Shown: in pieces, positions 25,601-34,739 of the stretch | Numbering within the stretch: the stretch's first letter is position 1 | How the letters are laid out: each line of letters opens with the position of its first letter | Notes under the pieces: model-generated | The model's database searches: none | What the model was told of the DNA's origin: nothing | What the model saw: only the letters and a program-made list of their open reading frames with translations | Program-made: the position numbers and the translations under genes | Assembly: GCA_903824725.1 (NCBI GenBank) | Contig: CAIJXU010000013.1 | Location: 25,683-89,682, forward strand | Length of the DNA stretch: 64,000 bases | Reading direction: 5' to 3' | Source: an uncultured Bacteroidota bacterium | Lineage (GTDB): Bacteria; Bacteroidota; Bacteroidia; Chitinophagales; Chitinophagaceae

Positions 25601-27013
25601 CTATAATGATTCATACACTTTTTTATATTCATGCACTACCGATTCCCAACTATGATCAATCGACATACATTGTTGTATCAATTTAGTCATTTTATCTTTA
25701 TCCTCATACAATTCAATGGCCCTTTGAACCGAATACACAATGTCTTGTTCATCCGCATTTAAAAATTTGATTCCAAACCCATTAGGATCACCCATGTCAA
25801 TTACTGTATCATGCAAGCCCCCTGTATCTCTTACCATCGGAATAGTCCCATAGCGCAAGGCATACATTTGATTGAGGCCGCAGGGCTCTACCCTGCTGGG
25901 CATTAATAAAAAATCGGCACCTGCATATGCCTCATGTCCAATTTTTTCATCATAGCCCATCCAACAATTATAATTTCCAGGAAATAATTGTGTCAAATAA
26001 TTCAGTGCAGATTCTATTGCTGTATCTCCGGCTCCAATAACGAAAAAATTAGCACCCCCTTTTGTTTTATCTAATGCATGTTGAATGGCGCCAGGTAAAA
26101 CATCTGCTGCTTTTTCACCCACCAATCTGCCAATAAAAACAATCAATGGCTTGGTACGATCTAAATGATACTTAGCACAAATTGCATCTTTATTTTTTTG
26201 CTTTCCTACCATAAAACTATCCTTATCATAATGAAATTGAACCATAGGATCGCTAGCAGGATTCCAAATTTCGTTGTCTATTCCATTTAATATTCCCTGA
26301 CATTTTGCTTGTTCATTTTCAAATAAAGATTCCAACCCATTGGATTGGTATTTTAATTGACGCATATAGGTTTCACTTACCGTGGTTACTTTATCAGCAC
26401 ATTTAATGCCCGTTGCTAATGAATTTATTTGGTGATTCCATTCCAACAATCCTTGTTTCCAAGAATCCCACTTAGGTAAGACATTACTTTTACTCCAATT
26501 CATCACCCCATGATACTGCGCATTATGTATAGTGATTAGTGTTTTAATCCCTTTTAATTTTTCATAATCATAACAGTACCTCATCATAAAAGCAATAAGT
26601 CCCGCTTGATGATCATGACAGTGTATGATATCGGGTAATTTTTCCCAATGTGACAACCAATTGACAACTGCTATTTGAAATCCAAGAAATCGATCGGCAT
26701 CATCATCGTATCCATAAATTTGAGGTCGGTCTAATAATCCATGGATGTCTACTAAATATAAAGAGTAGCCTAATTTACCAGTTCTTTCCTTTATGATGGT
26801 ATATTCAAAAAACCAATCCCCAAGATTCGTTTTCCCTTTAAATTGGGTATCCCATTCGTTATTTTTTAAAAAAGGAGTGGCATACATAGGCATGACCACC
26901 ATTGCTTCATCGCCTAATTTTTTTTGATATTTAGGTAGTGCTCCCACTACATCCCCTAATCCTCCTGCTTTCGCCATTGGATAACATTCCGCACTGACAT
27001 GAACTACTACCAT
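25601..27013 (-). CDS. glgA: Glycogen/starch synthase (GT5)
   Basis: Transfers glucose from ADP-glucose to the growing alpha-1,4-glucan. The 470-residue GT-B enzyme has the N-terminal KxGGLGDV signature (VSAECYPMAKAGGLGDVVGA), the HCHDHQAGL segment, the C-terminal GRLVGEKAADVLPGA and the catalytic PSRVEPCGLNQMYALRYG motif. It is first in the minus-strand cluster glgA-glgC-MFS-GH13-glgB. A near-consensus promoter lies at 27034-27063. A second, truncated GT5-like protein is encoded at 58509-59327. Confidence 0.96.
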   Translation of the reverse strand: MVVVHVSAECYPMAKAGGLGDVVGALPKYQKKLGDEAMVVMPMYATPFLKNNEWDTQFKGKTNLGDWFFEYTIIKERTGKLGYSLYLVDIHGLLDRPQIYGYDDDADRFLGFQIAVVNWLSHWEKLPDIIHCHDHQAGLIAFMMRYCYDYEKLKGIKTLITIHNAQYHGVMNWSKSNVLPKWDSWKQGLLEWNHQINSLATGIKCADKVTTVSETYMRQLKYQSNGLESLFENEQAKCQGILNGIDNEIWNPASDPMVQFHYDKDSFMVGKQKNKDAICAKYHLDRTKPLIVFIGRLVGEKAADVLPGAIQHALDKTKGGANFFVIGAGDTAIESALNYLTQLFPGNYNCWMGYDEKIGHEAYAGADFLLMPSRVEPCGLNQMYALRYGTIPMVRDTGGLHDTVIDMGDPNGFGIKFLNADEQDIVYSVQRAIELYEDKDKMTKLIQQCMSIDHSWESVVHEYKKVYESL

Positions 27014-27033
27014 TTCATTACTTCATTTGATTT

Positions 27034-27063
27034 TAAATTTACTAAAAAGTCATTGAAAGTCAA
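27034..27063 (-). promoter_or_regulatory. Putative promoter of the glgA operon
   Basis: Minus-strand TTG (27063-27061), a 19-base spacer and TAAATTTA (27041-27034), which differs from TAnnTTTG only in the last base. The leader would be about 15 nt. Confidence 0.4.
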
Positions 27064-27128
27064 TAAAATATTTAAGGATTCATTTACCCTAAAATGTACA
27101 TTCAATTATTATTTTAAGTATTTTACAC

Positions 27129-27150
27129 AATCGAAAAACGATAAACGATT
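27129..27150. promoter_or_regulatory. Short inverted repeat upstream of the sugar MFS gene
   Basis: AATCG (27129-27133) and CGATT (27146-27150) flank an A-rich core that contains another CGAT. It lies 15 bases before the ATG at 27166 in the divergent glgA/MFS gap. A regulator site is possible but the repeat is short. Confidence 0.2.
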
Positions 27151-27165
27151 AAACTAACGAATGTT

Positions 27166-28776
27166 ATGAGCCAAACCAAACAAACAACCAACACAGGCGC
27201 TTTAAGTACATTAGTGCTTGTTTTCTTCTTTTGGGGATTTATTGCAGCCTCCAATAGTATTTTCATCCCTTTTTGCAAAACCCATTTTAACCTAAGTCAA
27301 TTTGAATCACAATTGATTGGTTCGGCATTTTATGGTGCCTATTTTATTGGGTCCTTGATTTTATTTTTATGTTCCAATCTAATTGGATATGATATTTTAA
27401 ATAAGATTGGCTATAAAAAAGGAATTATTTATGGCTTATGGATTTCGGTGGTGGGTGCATTATTAATTATACCAGCAGCGAATGCCAATTCCTTCCCAGC
27501 CATTTTAGCCGCCTTTTTTGTAGTAGCACTTGGCTTTTCATTACAACAAACAGCAGCGCAACCTTTTGCTATTTTATTAGGCGACCCTGCTACTGGCTCA
27601 CACCGTTTAAATTTAGGGGGTAGCTTAAACAGTATTGGTACCACCATTGGGCCATTAATTGTTAGCTTTTTCCTATTTGGTAGCCCTGACAGCAAAAACA
27701 GTGTTGTTACTGTGACTAATATTAATTTATTATACATTATTGTTGCTAGCGTATTTGCTGCTGTGGCAATATTTTTTAGTTTGTCTAAAAAATTACCTGA
27801 CGGCAAAAATGATGAGAAATTTGAATCTGCTAACAAAGCAGCAGGATCTCTTTTAGTGATGACATTATTGATTGGTGCGATTATAGTAGTAGGCCAAATG
27901 ACAGATGTTCCTAAATTAAACTTGCTCATCATGACTTTACTTTCAGTAGTAGTTGTCTTATTTTATTCTAATAACAGCGCCATCAAAAATGATGCTGGTT
28001 GGGGTGCGATGAAATACCAACAATTGATTTATGGTATGATCGCCATCTTTATTTATGTAGGTGTGGAAGTGACCATTGACAATAATTTTGGTGCATTATT
28101 AAAAACGCCTGGATATATTACTGAATTAGGATTAGATGAAAGTCAAATTTCAAAATATATTTCTTTGTATTGGGGTAGTTTAATGATTGGTCGTTGGACA
28201 GGTGCTGTAAGTGTATTTAACTTAAAAGGCACCATGAAAAAATTAATGATGATTGTAGTTCCATTTATTGCTTTCGCTGTGGTTTTAGGTGTAAGTAAAG
28301 TATACGGTAATGATACATCTGATCTTTACGGATACGCCATCTGGATTGCGATTGCAGTTGCTACCTTCTTTTATGGTCAAGAAAAACCAGTTAAAACATT
28401 ATTCGCGGTTTCTATTTTTGCAACTATTGCAATGCTTATTGGTGTATTTACCTCAGGCATTACTTCAGTATATGCATTTATGGCGGGCGGTTTAGCTTGC
28501 TCAGTTATGTGGCCTTGTATTTTCTCATTAGGCGTAGGTGGATTAGGAAAATACACAAGTCAAGGTTCTGCCTTTTTAATCATGATGATTTTAGGTGGTG
28601 CTATCATACCTCCATTACAAGGTGTACTAGGAGATAATGTAAGTGTTGGAATGCACCAATCTTATATTTTAGCAGCAGTATGTTTTGGTATTCTTGCCTT
28701 ACTTGCTTTAAAATTAAAGAGTGTATTAAAAAAACAAGGACTTGATTTTGATGCGCAAGTAAGTGGTGGACATTAA
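27166..28776 (+). CDS. MFS sugar transporter, FucP/GluP-like
   Basis: A 536-residue major facilitator of the fucose/glucose/galactose-proton symporter group. Early residues LVFFFWGFIAASNSIFIPF and LSQFESQLIGSAFYGAYFIG, and the helix-5 region LGGSLNSIGTTIGPLI, are typical of FucP and GluP. It is longer than the usual 400-440 residues because extra helices lie in the middle (about 215-265 and 395-430). It is followed 25 bases later by a ROK sugar kinase, so glucose or a related hexose is the likely substrate. Divergent from the glgA operon across a 152-bp region. Confidence 0.88.
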   Translation: MSQTKQTTNTGALSTLVLVFFFWGFIAASNSIFIPFCKTHFNLSQFESQLIGSAFYGAYFIGSLILFLCSNLIGYDILNKIGYKKGIIYGLWISVVGALLIIPAANANSFPAILAAFFVVALGFSLQQTAAQPFAILLGDPATGSHRLNLGGSLNSIGTTIGPLIVSFFLFGSPDSKNSVVTVTNINLLYIIVASVFAAVAIFFSLSKKLPDGKNDEKFESANKAAGSLLVMTLLIGAIIVVGQMTDVPKLNLLIMTLLSVVVVLFYSNNSAIKNDAGWGAMKYQQLIYGMIAIFIYVGVEVTIDNNFGALLKTPGYITELGLDESQISKYISLYWGSLMIGRWTGAVSVFNLKGTMKKLMMIVVPFIAFAVVLGVSKVYGNDTSDLYGYAIWIAIAVATFFYGQEKPVKTLFAVSIFATIAMLIGVFTSGITSVYAFMAGGLACSVMWPCIFSLGVGGLGKYTSQGSAFLIMMILGGAIIPPLQGVLGDNVSVGMHQSYILAAVCFGILALLALKLKSVLKKQGLDFDAQVSGGH

Positions 28777-28801
28777 TTGATTATCTATTTTAAATTTTAG
28801 T

Positions 28802-29755
28802 ATGGATTCTTTTGTAATTGGTGTTGATATAGGAGGTACAGGAACCAAGTTTGGTATCGTTGATAATGTGGGCAATGTTTTGTTTGCTAGTGAGATATCT
28901 ACCAAAAAACACGAACAAGTGCACACTTTTATTGATGAGCTACATCAAGAACTGAGTATACTCATTGAAAAAGTGGGTGGTGTGGGTCGAATAAAAGGGA
29001 TTGGTGTTGGCGCTCCTAATGGAAATGTATACACCGGAAATATCGAATACGCTCCCAACCTGCCATGGAAAGGAATTATTCCATTGGCTCGAATGATTCA
29101 AGATAAATTTAAAATCCCTGTGCGATTAACCAATGATGCCAATGCTGCTGCTGTGGGTGAGATGATGTATGGCGCAGCTCAAGGCATGAAAGATTTTATC
29201 ATGATTACTTTGGGAACGGGCGTTGGAAGTGGTATTGTAGCCAATGGACAATTAATATATGGGCACGATGGTTTTGCTGGCGAATTAGGACATACTACTA
29301 TTATTCCTAATGGTCGATTACATGCGGGCACTGGCAAAAGAGGATCACTTGAAAGTTACGCATCTGCAACAGGTGTGGCTGAATCTGCTATTGAAATTCT
29401 TGAGAAAACAGACCGCCCAAGTATATTAAGAGATATTCCTAAAGCACAATTAAATTCTAAAGCTGTTTTTGAAGCTGCTACCAAAGGGGACGAAGTAGCC
29501 AAAGAGGTTTTTGATTTTACAGGAAAAATTTTAGGAATGGCTTTGGCTAATTTTGTGATGTTCTCAAGTCCCGAAGCCATTATATTATTTGGAGGTTTAA
29601 CCAAGGCAGGTGATTTGATTTTAAAACCTACACGCGAACATCTAGAAGCGAATGTGATTGAAATTTTTCAAAATAAAGTAAAGATATTAGTAAGCCACTT
29701 AAAAGAATCGGATGCCGCCATATTAGGTGCTAGCGCATTAATGTGGGAATTATAA
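28802..29755 (+). CDS. ROK family sugar kinase (probable glucokinase) lacking the zinc cysteines
   Basis: Phosphorylates a hexose, most likely glucose, with ATP. The 317-residue product has the ATP-binding GVDIGGTGTKFGIVD (7-21), catalytic Asp112 in TNDANAAAVGE, and TLGTGVGSGIV with GELGH (160-164). The ROK zinc motif CxCGxxGC should fall at 175-182; here the sequence is AGTGKRGS, with all three cysteines replaced by Ala, Thr and Ser. Other active-site features are intact. It is cotranscribed with the sugar MFS gene upstream, which supports an uptake-phosphorylation pair. A strong terminator follows. Confidence 0.88.
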   Translation: MDSFVIGVDIGGTGTKFGIVDNVGNVLFASEISTKKHEQVHTFIDELHQELSILIEKVGGVGRIKGIGVGAPNGNVYTGNIEYAPNLPWKGIIPLARMIQDKFKIPVRLTNDANAAAVGEMMYGAAQGMKDFIMITLGTGVGSGIVANGQLIYGHDGFAGELGHTTIIPNGRLHAGTGKRGSLESYASATGVAESAIEILEKTDRPSILRDIPKAQLNSKAVFEAATKGDEVAKEVFDFTGKILGMALANFVMFSSPEAIILFGGLTKAGDLILKPTREHLEANVIEIFQNKVKILVSHLKESDAAILGASALMWEL

Positions 29756-29777
29756 AAATTTATTTACCCATCTATAT

Positions 29778-29809
29778 AAAAAGGAGTCACTTGCTAGTGA
29801 CTCCTTTTT
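29778..29809. terminator. Bidirectional terminator between ROK kinase and lipA
   Basis: A 14-bp stem (AAAAAGGAGTCACT at 29778-29791 with its complement at 29796-29809) and a TGCT loop. Confidence 0.9.
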
Positions 29810-29819
29810 ATTTTATAAG

Positions 29820-30755
29820 TTACAAGTTTTTAAGTTGCTGCTCTTCCTGCCACTTTGTTTTTCCCCAACCTTGAATCACATGCTTTTCACTATGATAAGA
29901 TGACCTTACTAATGGACCACTTTCGACATAATCAAATCCTAGCTCATACCCAATCTGTCTTAGTTCTGCAAATTCATCAGGATGTACAAATCTTTGCACT
30001 GCTAAATGTTTTTTAGTGGGTTGCAAATATTGTCCTAAAGTGAGTACATCACATCCTACTCCTATTAAATCCTTCATGGTTTGAATTACTTCTGATTTTT
30101 CTTCGCCAATACCTAACATCATTCCGGTCTTGGTGCGCATCCCCCCTAATTTTAAAGTTTCCAACACTTTTAAACTGCGTCGATATTTTGCCTGCACCCT
30201 TACTTTTTGTGTATTTCGCTCCACTGTTTCCATATTATGACTCACCACTTCAGGGGCTGCTTCAATGATGCGTTGTATTTGATCAGGGATGCCCCTAAAA
30301 TCAGGTATTAAAGTTTCCAAGGTCGTATCAGGTGATAATGCTTTGATGGCTCTAATGGTATTAAACCAAATAATAGAACCCCCATCGGGTAATTCATCCC
30401 TATCGACACTTGTTAAAACTGCATGCTTCACTTTCATTAATAAAATGGCTTCAGCTACTCTTTGTGGCTCATCCCATTCTACTGGTTTGGGACGCCCTGT
30501 AGCTACTGCGCAAAATTGACAACTTCTAGTACAAATATTCCCTAAGATCATAAAAGTAGCAGTGCCTTCGCCCCAGCATTCCCCCATATTAGGGCAATTT
30601 CCACTTTCACAAATAGTATGTAATTTATGCTTATCCACTAACCCCCTGACATGTTTATAGCTTTCCCCTATAGGTAGTTTTACCCTTAGCCAATCTGGCT
30701 TTTTAATTCGAGGTTCTTCGTTGGGTAAAAGGATAGGTGTTGACTGCATATTCAT
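29820..30755 (-). CDS. lipA: Lipoyl synthase
   Basis: Radical SAM enzyme that inserts two sulfurs into octanoyl groups on lipoyl domains. From the ATG at 30755 the 311-residue product shows both cluster motifs: the auxiliary cluster [12 protein letters not shown] (Cys49, Cys54, Cys60) and the radical [13 protein letters not shown] (Cys75, Cys79, Cys82), plus the C-terminal RSSYHSEK with the auxiliary-cluster serine. The longer frame to 30815 is excluded by the -7 element at 30773-30780. MQST at 30749 is an alternative start. It probably serves the pyruvate dehydrogenase whose E1 beta gene is at 44084. Confidence 0.95.
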   Translation of the reverse strand: MNMQSTPILLPNEEPRIKKPDWLRVKLPIGESYKHVRGLVDKHKLHTICESGNCPNMGECWGEGTATFMILGNICTRSCQFCAVATGRPKPVEWDEPQRVAEAILLMKVKHAVLTSVDRDELPDGGSIIWFNTIRAIKALSPDTTLETLIPDFRGIPDQIQRIIEAAPEVVSHNMETVERNTQKVRVQAKYRRSLKVLETLKLGGMRTKTGMMLGIGEEKSEVIQTMKDLIGVGCDVLTLGQYLQPTKKHLAVQRFVHPDEFAELRQIGYELGFDYVESGPLVRSSYHSEKHVIQGWGKTKWQEEQQLKNL

Positions 30756-30772
30756 CTTGTAATAACTAGGCA

Positions 30773-30780
30773 CAAAAATA
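30773..30780 (-). promoter_or_regulatory. Putative -7 element for lipA
   Basis: Minus-strand TATTTTTG, 17 bases upstream of the ATG at 30755. Confidence 0.5.
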
Positions 30781-30896
30781 CATGACTTGTGTTTAAAAAT
30801 GAAGATTAAATTCAACTATTAATGACAAAAATTAAATCTTATCTTTATACTGTATGAATACATATTTAGTATTCATTTAAATAAATTTGATGCCCC

Positions 30897-32168
30897 ATGG
30901 AAAAGTACGGAAAGATATTATTGATTGTGATGCCCCTATTTTTTACTTTAATATTAATTGAAAAATGGTATGGCTGGTATTTCAAAAAGGAAAAAGTGAA
31001 CAATATGGATACGGTAAGTAGTCTTACCTCGGCTATCACCATGATCACTAAAAATGTATTAGGACTAAGCATTACCATTATAAGTTATAGCTGGATTGAA
31101 GAAAGAATTGCTTTAACCCATATCACATCCACTTGGCTAACTTATGTTATTGCATTTGTAGCACTTGACTTTTCGCATTATTGGGTACACCGCATTGATC
31201 ATGCCAATAATTTTTTCTGGAATAGCCATATTGTACATCATAGTAGTGAGGAATTTGATTTGGCCTGCGCGGTTCGCCAACCTATTTCATCTTTTGTAAA
31301 AATATTTTCCTTCTTCATGATTCCAGCTGCCTTATTGGGTATTTCACCACTAGTGGTGGCAACGGTAACACCCATTCAATTTTTTGCACAGTTTTGGTAC
31401 CATACTAGGTACATTAATCGCATGGGATTTTTAGAAAAAATTTTAGTCACTCCCTCCCACCACAGAGTGCACCATGCTTTTAACAATGAATACCTTGATA
31501 AGAATTTAGCTCAAATATTTATTATCTGGGATAAAATGTTTGGGACATTCATGGAAGAAAGAGCAGACATTCCTCCAGTCTATGGCATTACGCGCCCTAT
31601 GAGAACTTGGAACCCCATAAGAATCAACTTTATTCATATGTGGCTTTTGATTACTGATGCATGGCGTGCAAGTAGCTTTGTAGATAAAATGAATGTTTGG
31701 CTTAAACCTACTGGCTGGCGCCCTACTGATGTTGCAGAAAAAAATCCTGTTTTTAAAATTGATGATGTATACCATTTTGATAAGTACAACACCAATCAAA
31801 ATTCTAATTTCGTGGTGTGGATGTGGATGCAACTCATTGTCATTTTTATTGGCGTCGCTTTTATGTTGGGTAACATCGCTAATATTGGAATCCCGAACAT
31901 GTTTATTTATGGTGCATTTATTTTTGTATATGTATACGCCCTAACGGACCTAATGGATGGCAGTAAGTATGCTTATGTTTGGGAAATATTAAAATGTTTA
32001 TTTGGATTAGGTATTATTTATTTTATAGGCGATTGGTTTGGAGCAAGTAGACATATTACCCAACTTAACTCAATCCTTGTGGTGTATTTTATACTTTCCT
32101 TAGTGGTCACCATTCGCTTAAACTCAAATAACCAAAACCTAGCAACATTTCAAAACAAGGCGATTTAA
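30897..32168 (+). CDS. Membrane di-iron hydroxylase, sterol desaturase / fatty acid hydroxylase superfamily
   Basis: A 423-residue membrane protein with the eight-histidine pattern of the superfamily: HYWVH (94-98), HIVHH (111-115), an isolated His169 in FWYHT and SHHRVHH (187-193). Hydrophobic segments surround these boxes and three or four more helices follow at about 310-410. The general pattern (RIDHANNFFWNSHIVHHSSEEF) resembles alkylglycerol monooxygenase-like proteins. It probably hydroxylates a lipid; the substrate is unknown. OsmC follows 39 bases later on the same strand and may be cotranscribed. Confidence 0.85.
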   Translation: MEKYGKILLIVMPLFFTLILIEKWYGWYFKKEKVNNMDTVSSLTSAITMITKNVLGLSITIISYSWIEERIALTHITSTWLTYVIAFVALDFSHYWVHRIDHANNFFWNSHIVHHSSEEFDLACAVRQPISSFVKIFSFFMIPAALLGISPLVVATVTPIQFFAQFWYHTRYINRMGFLEKILVTPSHHRVHHAFNNEYLDKNLAQIFIIWDKMFGTFMEERADIPPVYGITRPMRTWNPIRINFIHMWLLITDAWRASSFVDKMNVWLKPTGWRPTDVAEKNPVFKIDDVYHFDKYNTNQNSNFVVWMWMQLIVIFIGVAFMLGNIANIGIPNMFIYGAFIFVYVYALTDLMDGSKYAYVWEILKCLFGLGIIYFIGDWFGASRHITQLNSILVVYFILSLVVTIRLNSNNQNLATFQNKAI

Positions 32169-32207
32169 TTTATAAAAAAATTATTACTCCATATATAAAG
32201 TATTACA

Positions 32208-32615
32208 ATGACCGCAACCGTAACCTACGAATCTAATTTAAGAACCACCTGCACACATCTTCAAAGTGGCTCTAATTTCGAAACAGATGCGCCTACCGAC
32301 AACAAAGGAAAGGGGGAACGATTTTCGCCCACCGATTTGATCGCAACTGGACTTGGTGCTTGTATGATTACTACGATGGGCATTAAAGCGGAATCAATGA
32401 ATATTGCATTAGATGGCGCCAAAGTGGAGGTCACTAAAGTTATGGTTTCAGACCCAAGACGTATTGGTAAAATTATTACCCATCTAACCATACCTGTTGG
32501 ATTAAATCTAGATGAAAAAACAAAAGAAATATTAGAGCGCGCTGCTCATCACTGCCCCGTAGTGAAAACCTTACATCCTGAAGTAGAACTTGAAATAAGT
32601 TTTAATTGGCAATAG
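32208..32615 (+). CDS. OsmC family peroxiredoxin-like protein
   Basis: 135 residues with the two redox cysteines of the OsmC/Ohr family: Cys52 in TGLGACMITTMG and Cys116 in HHCPVVKTLHP. These thiol peroxidases reduce organic hydroperoxides, often with lipoyl-protein or thiol donors. The short form without a dimerisation extension resembles YhfA-like OsmC proteins rather than Ohr. It converges on maf with only three bases between the stops and no terminator hairpin. Confidence 0.88.
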   Translation: MTATVTYESNLRTTCTHLQSGSNFETDAPTDNKGKGERFSPTDLIATGLGACMITTMGIKAESMNIALDGAKVEVTKVMVSDPRRIGKIITHLTIPVGLNLDEKTKEILERAAHHCPVVKTLHPEVELEISFNWQ

Positions 32616-32618
32616 CTT

Positions 32619-33212
32619 TTAAATAATGCCTAGTTGCTTTATTTTTTGCAATAGTTTGCTAACGGGTAAGCCCATGACATTATAAAAATCGCCTTGGATA
32701 CTTTGAATACCCACCACCCCAATCCATTCCTGAATAGCATATCCTCCTGCTTTATCAAAGGGCTTGTAATTTTCAACATAAAATTCAATTTGCTCCTTTG
32801 TTAATTCGTGAAAAGTAACATTAGTGGTTTCGCTAAATGAATGCGATTGCCCTTGGTATAAGACCACGACACCTGTAATTACTTGATGCGACTTACCTGA
32901 TAAAGCTTGTAAAGAGGTTATGGCTTCTGTGGCATCGGACGGCTTTCCTAAAACTGCCCCTTCCAAAACTACAATGGTATCTGCGGCTACAATACATTGA
33001 TCAAAATGTCCTCCCGTATTTGCTTCCATTTTTGCTTGTACTGCTTTTGCTTTATTGGCAGCAATATAAACAGGCACTTCTTGCATTGCTAAATCACTTG
33101 GGTAAGATTCATCAGCATCAGATACGAACACTTGAAAAGGAACATGTGCCCATTCAAGTAACATTTTTCGCCTAGGAGATTGTGATGCTAAAATGAGGGG
33201 TTGTATTTCCAT
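32619..33212 (-). CDS. maf: Maf-like nucleoside triphosphate pyrophosphatase
   Basis: Hydrolyses non-canonical or excess nucleotides (dTTP/UTP in the YhdE group) and is linked to septum control. The 197-residue product begins with ILASQSPRRKMLLEW, the phosphate-binding signature, followed by SDADESYP, IVAADTIV, LGKPSDATEA, LSGKSHQVITG and the tail GDFYNVMGLPVSKL, all diagnostic for Maf. It appears to be the last gene of a kdsC-ubiA-maf run, 30 bases after the prenyltransferase gene. Confidence 0.92.
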   Translation of the reverse strand: MEIQPLILASQSPRRKMLLEWAHVPFQVFVSDADESYPSDLAMQEVPVYIAANKAKAVQAKMEANTGGHFDQCIVAADTIVVLEGAVLGKPSDATEAITSLQALSGKSHQVITGVVVLYQGQSHSFSETTNVTFHELTKEQIEFYVENYKPFDKAGGYAIQEWIGVVGIQSIQGDFYNVMGLPVSKLLQKIKQLGII

Positions 33213-33242
33213 AAATCAAATTACAAATAGCTAATTGATAAA

Positions 33243-34178
33243 TTATTTCAAGAAGTAAAAAAATAACATAGATAACACGCCTGCCAACATTGCCAATTTA
33301 ACGGCATTGCTGAGTGCATTAAAATCCTGATGCGTAAATGCATTAGGTAATTTATATAAAACCCAAATTAAAGGTATGATAATAAAAACAATACAAAAAG
33401 CAATACTCAACCACCAACCAAAAGGGATAACATAAATTTGAATCACTGCAAGTACAGCAATAACGACTACTAACCATACCGCCAAATACACTTTAGCGGG
33501 CTTTAGTCCCCAAGTTATTGGTATGGTTCTACAACCAAATTTCTGATCTCCTTCCATATCCTCAATATCTTTCAACGCTTCTCTAATGATGGTTAACACA
33601 AATGCAAATGCCGAATACAATATCATGAGTTTAAAAAACCTAAATGTACTAGCAGTTTTTACATTGACCTGTATCAATTCAGTAAATGAAAATTTTGAAA
33701 AATAAACAACTGCAATCACCCAGGCTGTTAATAAAGCTATTAATACATTACCCACCAATAACTTTTTTTTAAGTGTCGTGGAGTAAAACCATAAAAACAA
33801 AATAGCCAGCAAATTTGCTAAATGAATATGCCAATAGGGCTGAAATGGCAAAGCAATAAGCGTTAAATAAATACCCAATAAGCTAAAAAAGAAATGCCAA
33901 AAAATGACCCATCTTCTACTAATGATATTACTCACCACCACTTTATTGGGTTTATTCACTTGATCAATATTCACATCAAAATAATCGTTGATGGCATACC
34001 CTGCAGCTGCTATAAAAAGAGAGGCTAATAAAATGAGATAAAAAGAAGCAGGAGTTTCGTTGCTATGGATTTGATATATGGGATTGTAAATACAAAACTG
34101 AAATAAACACTGTGCTAATATTATAAAAAATAAATTAGTCCATCGTACTAATCGACAAAAGGAGATGAATAATTTCAA
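33243..34178 (-). CDS. UbiA-family prenyltransferase (geranylgeranylglycerol-phosphate type)
   Basis: A 311-residue, eight- to nine-helix membrane prenyltransferase. It has both aspartate-rich motifs: NDYFDVNIDQVNKP (about 64-77) and DIEDMEGDQKFGCRTIP (about 205-221). Bacteroidota commonly carry this type, annotated as geranylgeranylglycerol-phosphate geranylgeranyltransferase-like; the natural acceptor is not established here, and a quinone-pathway role is possible. It lies between kdsC (16-base gap) and maf (30-base gap) on the minus strand, a short operon with no obvious single pathway. Confidence 0.83.
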   Translation of the reverse strand: MKLFISFCRLVRWTNLFFIILAQCLFQFCIYNPIYQIHSNETPASFYLILLASLFIAAAGYAINDYFDVNIDQVNKPNKVVVSNIISRRWVIFWHFFFSLLGIYLTLIALPFQPYWHIHLANLLAILFLWFYSTTLKKKLLVGNVLIALLTAWVIAVVYFSKFSFTELIQVNVKTASTFRFFKLMILYSAFAFVLTIIREALKDIEDMEGDQKFGCRTIPITWGLKPAKVYLAVWLVVVIAVLAVIQIYVIPFGWWLSIAFCIVFIIIPLIWVLYKLPNAFTHQDFNALSNAVKLAMLAGVLSMLFFYFLK

Positions 34179-34193
34179 TTGAGTATGGTTTAA

Positions 34194-34709
34194 TTATTTT
34201 GCCCTAATATGATCCTCTACATCCCAATGGTTATTCAACTTAAGTACTTTTTCAATTACTTCGCGAGCGCAGCCCTCGCCTCCCTTTGCCAAAGCCTTAT
34301 ATTGAGAAATCACTTTAATGTCAGTGGCTGCATCATTTGGACAAGCAGCAATACCTGCTATTTGCATTGCCTCATAATCGGGCATATCATCTCCCATAAA
34401 TAAAATTTCGCTTAGCACAACACCATGTTCTGATGCCAAGTTGTTCAGTTGTTCTTTTTTATTTGCCACTTTCATGTGAACTTCCGTAATTCCTAATTGA
34501 TTTAAACGATGTGTTACCTCCTCTGAGTGACCACCCGAAATCACCCATACTTTATACCCTTTTTTGATGGCCAATTGCAAAGCATACCCATCTCTAATAT
34601 TCATGGTTCTCACCAATATACCATTAGGCATCACTTGTAAAGTGCCGTTGGTTAAAACACCATCAACATCAAATACAAAACAAGTAATTTTTTTTAAAGT
34701 AGCTAACAA
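34194..34709 (-). CDS. kdsC: HAD phosphatase, KdsC-like (3-deoxy-D-manno-octulosonate-8-phosphate phosphatase)
   Basis: A 171-residue C0-type HAD hydrolase without a cap domain, a length typical of KdsC. The catalytic motif is FVFDVDGVLTNG (Asp14, Asp16), followed by MNIRDGYALQLAIKKG, WVISGG and GDDMPDYEAM, which match KdsC closely. KdsC removes phosphate from KDO-8-P for lipopolysaccharide core synthesis. It is first in the kdsC-ubiA-maf run, with a -7 element at 34729-34736. Other KDO genes are not in the window. Confidence 0.87.
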   Translation of the reverse strand: MLATLKKITCFVFDVDGVLTNGTLQVMPNGILVRTMNIRDGYALQLAIKKGYKVWVISGGHSEEVTHRLNQLGITEVHMKVANKKEQLNNLASEHGVVLSEILFMGDDMPDYEAMQIAGIAACPNDAATDIKVISQYKALAKGGEGCAREVIEKVLKLNNHWDVEDHIRAK

Positions 34710-34728
34710 GACAAATACATTTTAATTA

Positions 34729-34736
34729 CAAATGTA
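34729..34736 (-). promoter_or_regulatory. Putative -7 element for the kdsC-ubiA-maf run
   Basis: Minus-strand TACATTTG, 19 bases upstream of the kdsC ATG. It lies in the 30-bp gap after iscX. Confidence 0.5.
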
Positions 34737-34739
34737 AAC

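Noticed and set aside
27093..27102. AATGTACATT palindrome in the glgA/MFS gap as operator
   Set aside because: Only 10 bp and AT-rich; expected by chance at this composition, with no second copy nearby.
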